Positions 16,448 through 24,449 of a stretch of 39,447 nucleotides of DNA are shown here, piece by piece. Positions within the stretch are counted from its first letter, which is position 1. Each line of letters begins with the position of its first letter. Origin of the DNA: Planctomycetota bacterium (GTDB taxonomy: Bacteria > Planctomycetota > Planctomycetia > Pirellulales > PNKZ01); contig JAFLCO010000008.1 in NCBI GenBank assembly GCA_017303535.1, forward strand, positions 1 through 39,447, given 5' to 3'. Below the pieces are notes generated by a model. That model did no database searches, was not told the origin of the DNA, and saw nothing but the letters and a program-made list of their open reading frames with translations. The position numbers and the translations under genes are program-made.

Positions 16448-17628
16448 TGGCGGACAAGAAGAAGGACGACAAGGCGAAGCCGGCGGCCAAGACGCCGGAG
16501 CCGGTCAAAAAGCCGGTTGCCAAGGTTAGCGACTCTTCGAAAAAGACCGACCCCGCGAAACCGCCAGGGGATGCGGCGGCGAAGGGTGATGTGAAGTCGC
16601 CGGATGCCGTCGATCCGACGCTCGTCCACATGGCGGCGGCTTGGAAGTACTCACGACCGCTCACGGCCTGCCGCTACTCGCCCGACGGCAAGTACGTGTT
16701 CGTCGGCACGGAAGACTACACCGTGCAGCGCATTCGCCTGAGCGACGGCCGGCTGACGCCGCTGGTCGGGCATGAAAGTTGGGTCCGCGCGATCGGTTTC
16801 ACGCCCGACGGCCGCACGACGCTCACCGCCGGCTACGACGGCCGGATTCTTTGGTGGGACACGGCCGCCGAGAAGCCCGCGCCGCTGCGAAAGGTGCAAG
16901 CGAGCGACGGCTGGATTCGCGCCTTGGCCGTCAGTCCCGACGGCCGCTACGTCGCCACGGCCGCCAACGACGGGCACGTTCGCCTGCACAACATCGCCGA
17001 TGGTCGGCTGCGGGCCACGGGTCGCCGGCACGATTCGCACGTGTACCACGTGGCGTTTCATCCGGCCGGCGGCGAGCTAGCGTCGTGCGATCTCAAGGCC
17101 CAGTGCAAGGTCTGGGACGTTTCGCAACTCGCCAAAGAAAGCGACGCCTACGCCGCCGACTTGAAACTCGTGCGCGAGTTTCCTTTCGCGCCGATTTACA
17201 AATACGATACGCAGTTCCGCGCCGATATCGGCGGCGCGCGGAGTATGGCCTTCGGCGACGGCGGCAAACTGCTGGCGGCCGGCGGCGTGACGAACGTCAC
17301 CAACGCGTTCGCCGGCATCGGCAACGCAGCCTGGGTCGCCGTTAACTTCGCCGACGGCAAGCAGGCCACCGTGCATACGAGCAAAGAAAAGATCAACGGC
17401 ATGGGCTGGGGGCTCGCCTGGCACCCGGCGGGCTATTGGGTGGCGGCCGGCGGCGGCAATCAGGGCGGTTTCCTCTACTTCTTTAAGCCGGGCGCCGACG
17501 CCGAGTTCTTCAAGTTCAAACTCCCTGACACGGCCCGCGATCTCGCTCTTGCCCCCGACGGAAAAAGCGTCGCCGTCGCCCACTTCGACGGCAATCTCCG
17601 CGTGTATCGGTTAGGCCCGAAGATTTGA
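16447..17628 (+). CDS. WD40 repeat protein with Lys-rich N-terminus, no signal peptide
   Basis: 393 residues. The ATG at 16447 overlaps the preceding stop as TAATG, so translation is coupled to the DUF1501 gene. The same frame is open further upstream within the DUF1501 gene, but those codons give an Arg-rich shadow. The first 60 residues are a disordered Lys/Ala/Pro segment (MADKKKDDKAKPAAKTPEPV). Then come about six or seven WD40 blades (CRYSPDGKYVFVGTEDYTVQ, ILWWDTAAEK, VSPDGRYVATAANDGHVRLH, CKVWDVSQLA, and LAPDGKSVAVAHFDGNLRVY at the end). Unlike 3533-5071 there is no cytochrome domain and no signal peptide, so it looks cytoplasmic despite its exported operon partners. It probably provides a protein-binding surface; partners unknown. 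Confidence 0.92.
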   Translation: MADKKKDDKAKPAAKTPEPVKKPVAKVSDSSKKTDPAKPPGDAAAKGDVKSPDAVDPTLVHMAAAWKYSRPLTACRYSPDGKYVFVGTEDYTVQRIRLSDGRLTPLVGHESWVRAIGFTPDGRTTLTAGYDGRILWWDTAAEKPAPLRKVQASDGWIRALAVSPDGRYVATAANDGHVRLHNIADGRLRATGRRHDSHVYHVAFHPAGGELASCDLKAQCKVWDVSQLAKESDAYAADLKLVREFPFAPIYKYDTQFRADIGGARSMAFGDGGKLLAAGGVTNVTNAFAGIGNAAWVAVNFADGKQATVHTSKEKINGMGWGLAWHPAGYWVAAGGGNQGGFLYFFKPGADAEFFKFKLPDTARDLALAPDGKSVAVAHFDGNLRVYRLGPKI

Positions 17629-17720
17629 TCACCACAGAGGCACAAAGACGTCAGGAGACTGTGGGGACGGCGGCCAGGGACTGAGGAGACGGGAAATGAA
17701 AACGTGGAGCGGCTCGCCAT

Positions 17721-17812
17721 CACATACTAGCCCCGAAGCGCAAGCGAGGGGGCATGGTAACGTTGACCGTTGAAGTCGCATGTCCCCTTGCTAGCGCGGC
17801 GGGGCTAGTGTG
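17721..17812. repeat. Dispersed repeat, family I, inverted pair at a convergent junction
   Basis: The arm at 17721-17756 (CACATACTAGCCCCGAAGCG...) is an imperfect reverse complement of the arm at 17779-17812 (...CGGCGGGGCTAGTGTG). Together they can form a long hairpin between the WD40 gene and the TauE/SafE gene. A terminator role on both strands is inferred. Confidence 0.75.
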
Positions 17813-17834
17813 GAGTGGTCGGTCGTAAGGTAAT

Positions 17835-18581
17835 TCAAAACGCCCCCAGCATTCGCAGCGCCGCGATCGCCGCGAAGAGCAGCAGTAAACTGTCGAACAG
17901 TTTTTGCGGCACGATCTTCACCAGCCGCCGGCCCACGAGTAGGCCGACGACGACGCACGGCGCGAGCAGTGCGTTAACCGACAACGTCTCGGGGCCGATC
18001 AGTCCCAGACCGGTGCTGAACGGAAGTTTGAAAACGTTGATAATCAGGAAGAACCAGGCCGACGTCCCGACGAATTCGTACTTCGGCAGGCTCACGGCCA
18101 ACAGATAGATGGCGACGATCGGACCGGCGGCGTTGGCCAACATCGTCGCGATGCCCGCCGTCAAGCCGAGTGCGACAGCGAAACCTCGCGCATGCGGTAC
18201 ATGGGCGAAGGCGTCGGGCCGCCACATCCGGCCGAGTTGCAACAGGGCCAGCCCCAGCACGATCAGGCCAAGGATCGGCGTTAAAGTCGCGTCGTTCAAA
18301 TGCTTCATCATCTGCCAGCCGATCACGACGCCGATCATCGCCGGCGGCAGAATCTTCAGCACGTAGTCCCAACGGGCATGTTGCCGAAACGCGGCGACGG
18401 CCGAGACGTCGCCGACCACCAACAGCGGCAAGAGCAGTCCGGTCGACTTCATCGGTCCGAACAGCCAGGCGAAGATTACGATATGAAACAGCCCGACGCC
18501 GGCGAAGCCCGACTTGCTGAAGCCGATTCCCATAGCGGCGACCGCGGCCCAGCACCACTGTGATGTCGAAAGATCGGGCAT
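17835..18581 (-). CDS. TauE/SafE family sulfite/anion exporter-like permease
   Basis: 248 residues; ATG at 18581. The protein is almost wholly hydrophobic, with about seven or eight membrane segments. It shows the two related halves typical of TauE/SafE: an N-terminal AAMGIGFSKSGFAGVGLFHI and a central ALGLTAGIATMLANAAGPIV. Members of the family move sulfite, sulfoacetate or other small organic anions across the inner membrane. The substrate cannot be read from the sequence. The two sulfatases downstream make a sulfur-related role tempting, but they are not in the same transcription unit. It converges on the WD40 gene and is divergent from the phosphoesterase gene. Confidence 0.9.
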   Translation of the reverse strand: MPDLSTSQWCWAAVAAMGIGFSKSGFAGVGLFHIVIFAWLFGPMKSTGLLLPLLVVGDVSAVAAFRQHARWDYVLKILPPAMIGVVIGWQMMKHLNDATLTPILGLIVLGLALLQLGRMWRPDAFAHVPHARGFAVALGLTAGIATMLANAAGPIVAIYLLAVSLPKYEFVGTSAWFFLIINVFKLPFSTGLGLIGPETLSVNALLAPCVVVGLLVGRRLVKIVPQKLFDSLLLLFAAIAALRMLGAF

Positions 18582-18665
18582 GAAGATGCTTGTGCGAGGT
18601 GCGTGGTTCTTGGTGCTTGGTTCGGTCGGTCGGAGCGGCCGAGTTTAAAGCGGCCGACCATATCG

Positions 18666-18766
18666 CACTAGCCCCGCTGCGCAAGCAAGGGGACATGAGA
18701 ATGTCGAATGCACTCGGCATTCTGTATCTTTCCGTGCCCCCTTGCTTGCGCGGCGGGGCTAGTGTG
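18666..18766. repeat. Dispersed repeat, family I, inverted pair in a divergent promoter region
   Basis: The left arm at 18666-18697 (CACTAGCCCCGCTGCGCAAG...) and the right arm at 18734-18766 (...CGGGGCTAGTGTG) are near-perfect reverse complements around 36 bases. The pair lies between the start codons of the TauE/SafE gene and the phosphoesterase gene. Confidence 0.75.
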
Positions 18767-18831
18767 TGGTAGTGCGTCGATCATAATAGGCGGCCCGCCC
18801 CTGCTTCCGCCTTTTGCCGCGAGTCGATGCC

Positions 18832-20034
18832 ATGCACCTCTTGGTTGCCTTTGCGCTCCTTGCCGTTTGTCCATCGTTTGCATTCGCCGTAGATCCGGCC
18901 GTGCCCGAGGTGCGCGGAGAGTCGAACGTCACGCGTGTCTGGCTCTCACAGTCCTCGCCCGACGCACGGCGAGTGACGATTTCTTGGCAATCGACGGCGA
19001 ACGAAGATTCGCACGTCGAGGTCTGCGCAACGGCCGATGGCGCGGGAGCCGTGCGCGCCAAGACCGACGAGAAAGTGCGGCACCACACGGTCGAGGTCAC
19101 GCCGCCGGTCGAGCACGGCCCGTGGTTCTATCGGGTCGGCGGCGCGGGCAGGCTCTCGCCGTGGATCAAGGCCCGAGGTGTTGATGCCGACAAATTCCGC
19201 GCGGTCGTCATCGCCGATCTCGGCTTCGCCAAGCAACCGTGGGCCGAAGCCGTGCTGCGTGAAGATCCGCACCTCGTGCTCACCGCCGGCGACAACGTGC
19301 CGCAACTGCACGAAGGAGGCAAGCCGGCCGACAAGGACGCCGTGGCGGCCTTCGAGCGGTTGATCGATTTGGCGCCGCGGTTGTTCGAGTCGGTCCCGTT
19401 TCTGCCCGTGCTCGGTAATCACGATCGCGAGATTCGTCCGCGCGGGCCGAAGCCGCCGGCCGAGCCGGTGTACGATGTCGCAGCAACGGCCTTTCGCAGG
19501 TTCTTCGCGCTGCCGGGCAACGAAACGTTTTGGCATCACGACGTGCCGGCATTCGGCGTACGGCTCGTGGCGCTGGACTTGAACCACGTGCAAGACTTCG
19601 GCACCACGTGGCAGACCTGCTCGCCGTTTGGAGTCGACTCCGAGCAACTGGCTTGGTATCGAGCGACGATCGAGAAATCGCGCGAGCCGTACGTCGTGAC
19701 GATCTACAACGAAAAGCACTCGGTCGTCCGTGGGCTCGCCGGCGGTGCGTGGACGCCGCTGGTGCGGCAAAGCTCGGCCGTCGTCACGGGCTTCGGCTAT
19801 TTCGCCGAGCGGTTTACGTTCGAGGGAACGCCGTTTTTCAATACGTCCGTCTCCGGCCGCGGAGACAAATACCCCGACCCGAAATCGGAAGTGCTCAAGA
19901 GCGAAGACAATCTGCTCCTACTGACGTTTCGCAAAGACGGGCCGGCCACGGCGCGGCTAACGAGCTTGTCCGGCGCAGTGCTCGACGAAGTCACGCTTCC
20001 GCGACGCCAGGTCGACGACGGGCCTTCCCGGTAG
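18832..20034 (+). CDS. Purple-acid-phosphatase-like metallophosphoesterase, secreted, with degenerate last motif
   Basis: 400 residues from ATG 18832, giving the signal MHLLVAFALLAVCPSFAFA. A TTG six codons upstream (18814) is an alternative. Residues 20-115 form an FN3-like domain (VTRVWLSQSSPDARRVTISW), as in purple acid phosphatases. The metallophosphoesterase core then shows DLG (D129, matching the DxG of purple acid phosphatases), GDN (D154) and LGNHDRE (N196, H197). The expected GHxH motif is represented by G320-F-G-Y323 in VTGFGYFAERF, so two metal-binding histidines are missing, and GDxxY lacks its Tyr. A hydrolytic function is therefore doubtful. An exported phosphate-ester-binding protein or an altered enzyme is equally possible. 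Confidence 0.85.
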   Translation: MHLLVAFALLAVCPSFAFAVDPAVPEVRGESNVTRVWLSQSSPDARRVTISWQSTANEDSHVEVCATADGAGAVRAKTDEKVRHHTVEVTPPVEHGPWFYRVGGAGRLSPWIKARGVDADKFRAVVIADLGFAKQPWAEAVLREDPHLVLTAGDNVPQLHEGGKPADKDAVAAFERLIDLAPRLFESVPFLPVLGNHDREIRPRGPKPPAEPVYDVAATAFRRFFALPGNETFWHHDVPAFGVRLVALDLNHVQDFGTTWQTCSPFGVDSEQLAWYRATIEKSREPYVVTIYNEKHSVVRGLAGGAWTPLVRQSSAVVTGFGYFAERFTFEGTPFFNTSVSGRGDKYPDPKSEVLKSEDNLLLLTFRKDGPATARLTSLSGAVLDEVTLPRRQVDDGPSR

Positions 20035-20143
20035 TCTGCCGCTTTTCCTTTGCGGCTGGTGACAAAAATCGACCGGACGCGATAATCGGCCCCTGTCGCG
20101 CGTCGTGAGTTCGCGGTGGTCTTTGTTTAGCGGAGTTTTTGCG

Positions 20144-21577
20144 ATGCGAATGTCTCGTCTTGGTTTATTGGGCCTGCTCGCCGTGGCGGCGATCGTTACT
20201 TCAGCGTCGTCGGCCGTCGCTGCCGAAGATGCCTCACGGCCGAACGTCGTCGTCTTTTTGGCCGATGATCTGGGCTGGGGCGATCTTGGTTGTTACGGGC
20301 ATCCGCGGATCAAGACGCCGAACTTGGATAAGTTCGCCGCGCAGGGTTTGCGGTACACGCAGTTCTACTCGGCCAGCGCCGTTTGCTCGCCTTCGCGCTC
20401 CGCGATTCAGACCGGCCGGACGCCGTATCGCAACGGCGTGTTCACCTGGATTCCCGAGAACCGCGAGATTCATCTCCGCACGAGCGAGATCACCGCGGCC
20501 AAGCTGTTGCAGGCCCGCGGCTATGCTACGCTGCACACCGGCAAGTGGCACCTCAACGGCTACTTCAACGATCCGCGCCATCCCCAGCCGAATGATCACG
20601 GTTACGATTGGTGGCTCGCCACGCAAAACAACGCCGGCCCGAGCCATAAAGACCCCGCGAATTTCGTGCGCAACGGCAAGCCGGTCGGCCAGTTGAAAGG
20701 CTTCTCCGCGCCGCTCGTGGCCGACGAGGCCATCGCTTGGCTGAAGAAAGAGCGCGACGCGCAGAAGCCGTTTTACATGACGGTCTGGACGCACGAGCCG
20801 CATCTGCCGATCGAGAGCGATCCGCAATTTATGGACCTCTACAAAGACATTGAGGACCCGGACCAACGGCAGCATCACGGCAACGTGACGCAACTCGACT
20901 TCGCGTTCGGCAAGCTGATGCGAACTCTCGACGAGTTGAAGCTCACGGACAATACGTTCGTCGTCTTCACCTCGGACAATGGCCCGGAAGGAGACGGCAA
21001 CACGAAGCGGACCCGCGGCAGCACCGGCGGCCTGCGCGGTCGCAAACGTTCGGTCTATGAAGGAGGCATCCGCGTGCCGGGCATCGTCCGTTGGCCGGGG
21101 CATGTGCCTGTGGGGAAGACCTGCGATATTCCCGTCATCGGCTCCGATATTTTCAGCACCGTCTGCGAGATCACCGGCACGCCGTTGCCGAAGGATCGCG
21201 TGCTTGACGGCGTGAGCATGACGCCGACGCTTGCAGGTTCGGTGCCCGAGCGGCCGGTACCGTTTTACTGGCGGTGCAATATTGCTCCGGAGAAAGTGAA
21301 GACGGCCATGCGCATCGGCGATTGGAAGATTCTCGCGCCGGAGGACCTGTCGTCGTTTGAACTGTACAACGTGCAGGCCGATCCGCACGAGACTCGCGAA
21401 CTCTCGGCGGCCGAGCCCGCGAAGTTCGCCGAGATGCAAGCGGCGCTCAAGAAGCTCAACGCCGAGATCGAAGCGGAAGGCCCGACGTGGTGGAAGGGTT
21501 ATCAAGCGGGCGGCCAAAAGAAACAGCCTGCAAAGCGACAGGCTGCTGTGAAGGCGAAAGCGACGCCGGCCAACTAG
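20144..21577 (+). CDS. Formylglycine-dependent sulfatase (arylsulfatase type), secreted
   Basis: 477 residues. ATG 20144 has GGAG at 20132-20135 and begins a signal peptide (MRMSRLGLLGLLAVAAIVTS, cleavage after AVA). A weaker upstream frame start at 20105 would put 13 residues before the signal. Catalytic landmarks are all visible: the calcium-site pair in VVFLADDLGWGDLGCYG, the CxPxR motif CSPSRSAIQTGR with C81 as the formylglycine precursor, TGKWHLNG with the Lys/His of the active site, WTHEPHLP, and VFTSDNGPEGDG with the second calcium pair DN. The C-terminal subdomain ends in a Lys/Gln-rich tail. It probably removes sulfate from a polysaccharide or aryl ester outside the cytoplasm. It converges on a second, unlike sulfatase. 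Confidence 0.95.
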   Translation: MRMSRLGLLGLLAVAAIVTSASSAVAAEDASRPNVVVFLADDLGWGDLGCYGHPRIKTPNLDKFAAQGLRYTQFYSASAVCSPSRSAIQTGRTPYRNGVFTWIPENREIHLRTSEITAAKLLQARGYATLHTGKWHLNGYFNDPRHPQPNDHGYDWWLATQNNAGPSHKDPANFVRNGKPVGQLKGFSAPLVADEAIAWLKKERDAQKPFYMTVWTHEPHLPIESDPQFMDLYKDIEDPDQRQHHGNVTQLDFAFGKLMRTLDELKLTDNTFVVFTSDNGPEGDGNTKRTRGSTGGLRGRKRSVYEGGIRVPGIVRWPGHVPVGKTCDIPVIGSDIFSTVCEITGTPLPKDRVLDGVSMTPTLAGSVPERPVPFYWRCNIAPEKVKTAMRIGDWKILAPEDLSSFELYNVQADPHETRELSAAEPAKFAEMQAALKKLNAEIEAEGPTWWKGYQAGGQKKQPAKRQAAVKAKATPAN

Positions 21578-21588
21578 CTTGAAGCGTC

Positions 21589-21662
21589 GGGTGGCTGGGT
21601 CTGGAGCGTACTCGCGAAGACCCAGTAACTGGGGCACCGCTTTGCTATGCCCCAGCCACCCG
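21589..21662. repeat. Dispersed repeat, family II, inverted pair between the sulfatases
   Basis: GGGTGGCTGGGT at 21589 opens one element, with AGACCCAG closing its own hairpin (21617-21624). The second, at 21625-21662, reads GTAACTGGGGCACCGC to GCCACCCG and matches 5103-5139 in reverse with two mismatches. It fills the gap between two convergent genes. Confidence 0.75.
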
Positions 21663-21682
21663 TGACAACGTCCTCGCATTGG

Positions 21683-23173
21683 CTACTTCGGAACTTCGGC
21701 CCAACCCGGGGTGCCGAACCAGTCGTGCATTTCTTTGGCGAACGGCGCCACGACTTCCGGCGGTTCGGGCACGTGTCCCCGATCGCCGGTCTCGGCCATC
21801 CACACGTCGAGCGCCGCGCGCATCCGCACGGCCGCCTCGCGGTGTTCCGCGTCGGGCGAGTCGATCAAGTTGCGCAATTCATGCGGGTCCGTGCGAAGGT
21901 CGTAGAGCTCCTCGCACGGGCCGCGCCGTTCCATGAGTTCTTTGGCCGGGCCTGCGAGTTCGCCGCGGCCGTGAAGTTCGCGCATCAGCCCCATGATCGG
22001 GAAGCACTTCTCTTTGTAGCGGTTGAGCGAAGCGAACGTCGGACCGGTGCTGAACGTGCGGATGTAGTGGAAACGCTCGTCGTGAACCGAGCGAATCCGT
22101 TGCAAGGTTTCATCCAATCGATCACGGGCCGCAAACGCGAACCGCCGCGGCGGCAACGTTTCCGGTCCGAGAAAGCTGCGGCCGTGAAACGTGGCCGGCC
22201 GTTCGAGGCCTGCGACGAAAAGCGTGGTCGCGGTGACGTCGAGCAGGCTGAGGATCGAAGCATCGACCGTGCCGGGGTTGTAGCGTTCCGGCACGGCGAC
22301 GTTTTTTGGCCAGCGGACGATCAGCGGGACGCGGAGCCCGTTGTCATAGCACCAATGGATGCCGCGGGCTTCGAGCCGGCCGTTGTCGCCGAAGAACAGC
22401 ACGACGGTGTCGTCCCAGCGACCGTCGGCCAGGAGTTTGTCGAGGACGAGGCCGAACCGCCGGTCGAGGCCTGAGACGGAGTTCAAGTAGCGAGCCCACT
22501 CGGCGCGCACGGTCGGATGGTCGGGATAGTACGGCGGCGGCGTGATCTCGCTCGGCTTGGCGAACTGTTCATGCTCGCGCTCGCCGACCCACTCGACGCG
22601 CGGATGTTTCCACGACTGTCGATCGTAAATGTCGTACTCGTTTTCAGGGGCGTTGACGACCGCGAAGAACGGCCGATCGCGCGGCAGCGACGCCCAGTCG
22701 CCGCTGGTGTCTTCGTAGATCGGACCTTCGTTGACGAAGTTCAAGTCGAGCTTGCCGGTGCCGACGACGTGGCCGTCGATCGTCTTGATGTTGGCCGTAT
22801 AGTAGCCGGCGTCACGCAGTCGATGCGTGACCGGTCGCACGCCGTCGGGAAGGCGGAACTGGTCGGAGCGATGCGATCGCATCGGGTGCGTGTCGGTCGA
22901 CGTTTGATAGAGGCCGGTAAAAAACGCCGAGCGGCTCGGCGCGCAGGCCGGGTTGGTCGCGAAGACGTTGGTGAACCGCATCCCATGGGCCGCCAACCGA
23001 TCGAGATTCGGCGTGCGAACGTGCGGCAGGCCGTAACAACCGAGGTCGTGCGAAAGATTCTCGCCGACGAGCCACACAATGTTCGGCCGTGCGGGCGCTT
23101 TCGAGTCGGCCGCAAATGCCGACGACGACAACGCAGCCAAAAAAAACGCCCAGCTCAAGATTCTTAACGACAT
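21683..23173 (-). CDS. Formylglycine sulfatase, N-sulfoglucosamine sulfohydrolase-like, secreted
   Basis: 496 residues from ATG 23173, the start that puts a signal peptide first (MSLRILSWAFFLAALSSSAF). A frame 38 codons longer gives an Arg-rich chain. The formylglycine motif is CAPSRSAFFTGLY with C77. The region PMRSHRSDQF and DAGYYTANIKT resembles the heparan N-sulfatase branch. Further landmarks are FAVVNAPENEYDIY, VVLFFGDNGRLEARG with the DN calcium ligands, and CYDNGLRVPLIVRWPK. One oddity: the usual N-terminal Asp-Asp (or Glu-Asp) calcium pair is E38-N39 in WLVGENLSHD. Its role is probably desulfation of sulfated glycans in the periplasm or outside. It differs clearly from the sulfatase at 20144-21577, so the pair is not a recent duplication. 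Confidence 0.92.
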   Translation of the reverse strand: MSLRILSWAFFLAALSSSAFAADSKAPARPNIVWLVGENLSHDLGCYGLPHVRTPNLDRLAAHGMRFTNVFATNPACAPSRSAFFTGLYQTSTDTHPMRSHRSDQFRLPDGVRPVTHRLRDAGYYTANIKTIDGHVVGTGKLDLNFVNEGPIYEDTSGDWASLPRDRPFFAVVNAPENEYDIYDRQSWKHPRVEWVGEREHEQFAKPSEITPPPYYPDHPTVRAEWARYLNSVSGLDRRFGLVLDKLLADGRWDDTVVLFFGDNGRLEARGIHWCYDNGLRVPLIVRWPKNVAVPERYNPGTVDASILSLLDVTATTLFVAGLERPATFHGRSFLGPETLPPRRFAFAARDRLDETLQRIRSVHDERFHYIRTFSTGPTFASLNRYKEKCFPIMGLMRELHGRGELAGPAKELMERRGPCEELYDLRTDPHELRNLIDSPDAEHREAAVRMRAALDVWMAETGDRGHVPEPPEVVAPFAKEMHDWFGTPGWAEVPK

Positions 23174-23366
23174 ATTGCGAGATCGCTCGGAAACAGAGGG
23201 CGAAACGTCGGGCCGCCCGCATTTTAGCCGCCCGCCCCGGCGTCGTCGCCGTACCGGATTTTCGCGGCGGCTTCGCAGAAATCTCACGATCGCACAAGGT
23301 TAGAATATTTGCGTCGTTTCTCGCGAAATGACGCGACTTTCGGCCAAAACAAAAATCTCATACGGA

Positions 23367-23448
23367 TCCTTATTGACAACAGAGTTGCAATTACAGAAAG
23401 TACGCACATGCAACTAAGTTGCAATTACGAATCGGTCGTCAATAAGGA
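23367..23448 (+). promoter_or_regulatory. Leader of the prepilin gene that could hide its ribosome-binding site
   Basis: TCCTTATTGAC (23367-23377) is a perfect 11-base reverse complement of GTCAATAAGGA (23438-23448), and the right arm contains most of the AAGGAG ribosome site of the gene at 23457. Between the arms, AGTTGCAATTAC occurs twice (23383-23394 and 23417-23428). This is compatible with a hairpin that limits translation or with an operator; neither is shown. Confidence 0.45.
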
Positions 23449-23456
23449 GTTTCGCC

Positions 23457-24254
23457 ATGTCGCTGGTCGCTCGTTTCGGTTCGCGTCGCCAAGAAGGCCG
23501 TCGCGGTTTGACGTTGATGGAACTCGTGGTCGTGATGGTTATTCTCGCCGCGCTGGCCGGCATCCTGTTGCCGCTGTTGCCCGGCATGGTGAAGCGGGCT
23601 CACACGTCGACTTCGGCGACGAACGTGTCGGAAGTCGCCAAGGCCATTCAGACGCATCAGGCCCTGTATCTTTCGCTGCCGAACAATCTTGATTCGCTCG
23701 TCGATGCGACCGGCGCGTACGTCGACTACTTGCCGGCAACCGGCGGCACGGACCTCGCCACGCTGACGCTCGACGACGACCTCGCCGAAACCCTCGAACA
23801 CGCGGGCATCACTACGATGGCCCAAATGATCGACACGCCCGCCGCGCCGATCGGCGATTTCAACCCGACGTTCTTCCCGTACGGCACGAACAAGGCCGTC
23901 GTGCCGACGTCGACCGCGCTGGCCGACGGCGTCGTGATCGCCTCGGTGACCGGTACGGCCGCCAATCGCTTGTTCGGCGCGCCGCTAACGGCGTCGTACG
24001 CCGTGTTCGGCGTCGGGTCGCGGACTTCGATGCAAGGCAAGTCGCTGCAAGAAGCGCCGGTTCACTTCGGCGATCACGAAGATGGCGCTCCGCACTTGGC
24101 CTACGCCCGCTACGGCGTGGTGTTTCAACTGACCGACGCCGCCACGAACCCATTGGATGCGGCCCGCATGGTCGGCATCATCGCGTTCCATGAAGACGAC
24201 GTCGTCAGCCTGAACGACCACCTTTCGGAATACTGGTCGATGAACAAGAACTAG
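23457..24254 (+). CDS. Type II secretion/type IV pilin-like prepilin protein
   Basis: 265 residues; ATG 23457 with AAGGAG at 23444-23449. The N-terminus is a class III signal: a basic leader (RRQEGRRG) cleaved after G17 before LTLMELVVVMVILAALAGI, with the conserved Glu at mature position 5 (E22). This is the signature recognised by prepilin peptidase (PilD/GspO). The 235-residue globular part has GspG/GspH-like features only at the start (helix, then SATNVSEVAKAIQTHQALYL). The rest matches no family I recognise. It probably forms or caps a pseudopilus in a type II secretion-like apparatus. No other secretion gene is nearby, so it is an isolated pilin-like gene, common in planctomycetes. A strong terminator follows. 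Confidence 0.88.
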   Translation: MSLVARFGSRRQEGRRGLTLMELVVVMVILAALAGILLPLLPGMVKRAHTSTSATNVSEVAKAIQTHQALYLSLPNNLDSLVDATGAYVDYLPATGGTDLATLTLDDDLAETLEHAGITTMAQMIDTPAAPIGDFNPTFFPYGTNKAVVPTSTALADGVVIASVTGTAANRLFGAPLTASYAVFGVGSRTSMQGKSLQEAPVHFGDHEDGAPHLAYARYGVVFQLTDAATNPLDAARMVGIIAFHEDDVVSLNDHLSEYWSMNKN

Positions 24255-24281
24255 CCTGCGTGATTCCCGGCCAGGCTCCCG

Positions 24282-24319
24282 AACCCGGGCGACGCACGAC
24301 GCGTCGCCCGGGTTTTTTT
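24282..24319 (+). terminator. Rho-independent terminator of the prepilin gene
   Basis: AACCCGGGCGACGC (24282-24295) and GCGTCGCCCGGGTT (24301-24314) form a perfect 14-base stem with a five-base loop, followed by a T-run. It lies 28 bases after the stop codon at 24254. Confidence 0.92.
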
Positions 24320-24449
24320 GTCGACTTTTCCAGCCGGAAATGTCGGCTATTAAGGCACCGAGGTGCTGCCCGCGGTCCGAAGTTTGCACCGTCCGCGCAA
24401 ACATGGCAGAATTTTTTCAGCGCCTTCGAGCCGACCTCGTTAAACTCCG

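Noticed and set aside
20234-21679. 481-codon open frame on the minus strand
   Set aside because: Opposite an intact sulfatase with a formylglycine motif; no recognisable domain.
20144-23173. The two sulfatases as a tandem duplication
   Set aside because: They are convergent, differ in length and in most motifs apart from the catalytic ones, and belong to different sulfatase branches.
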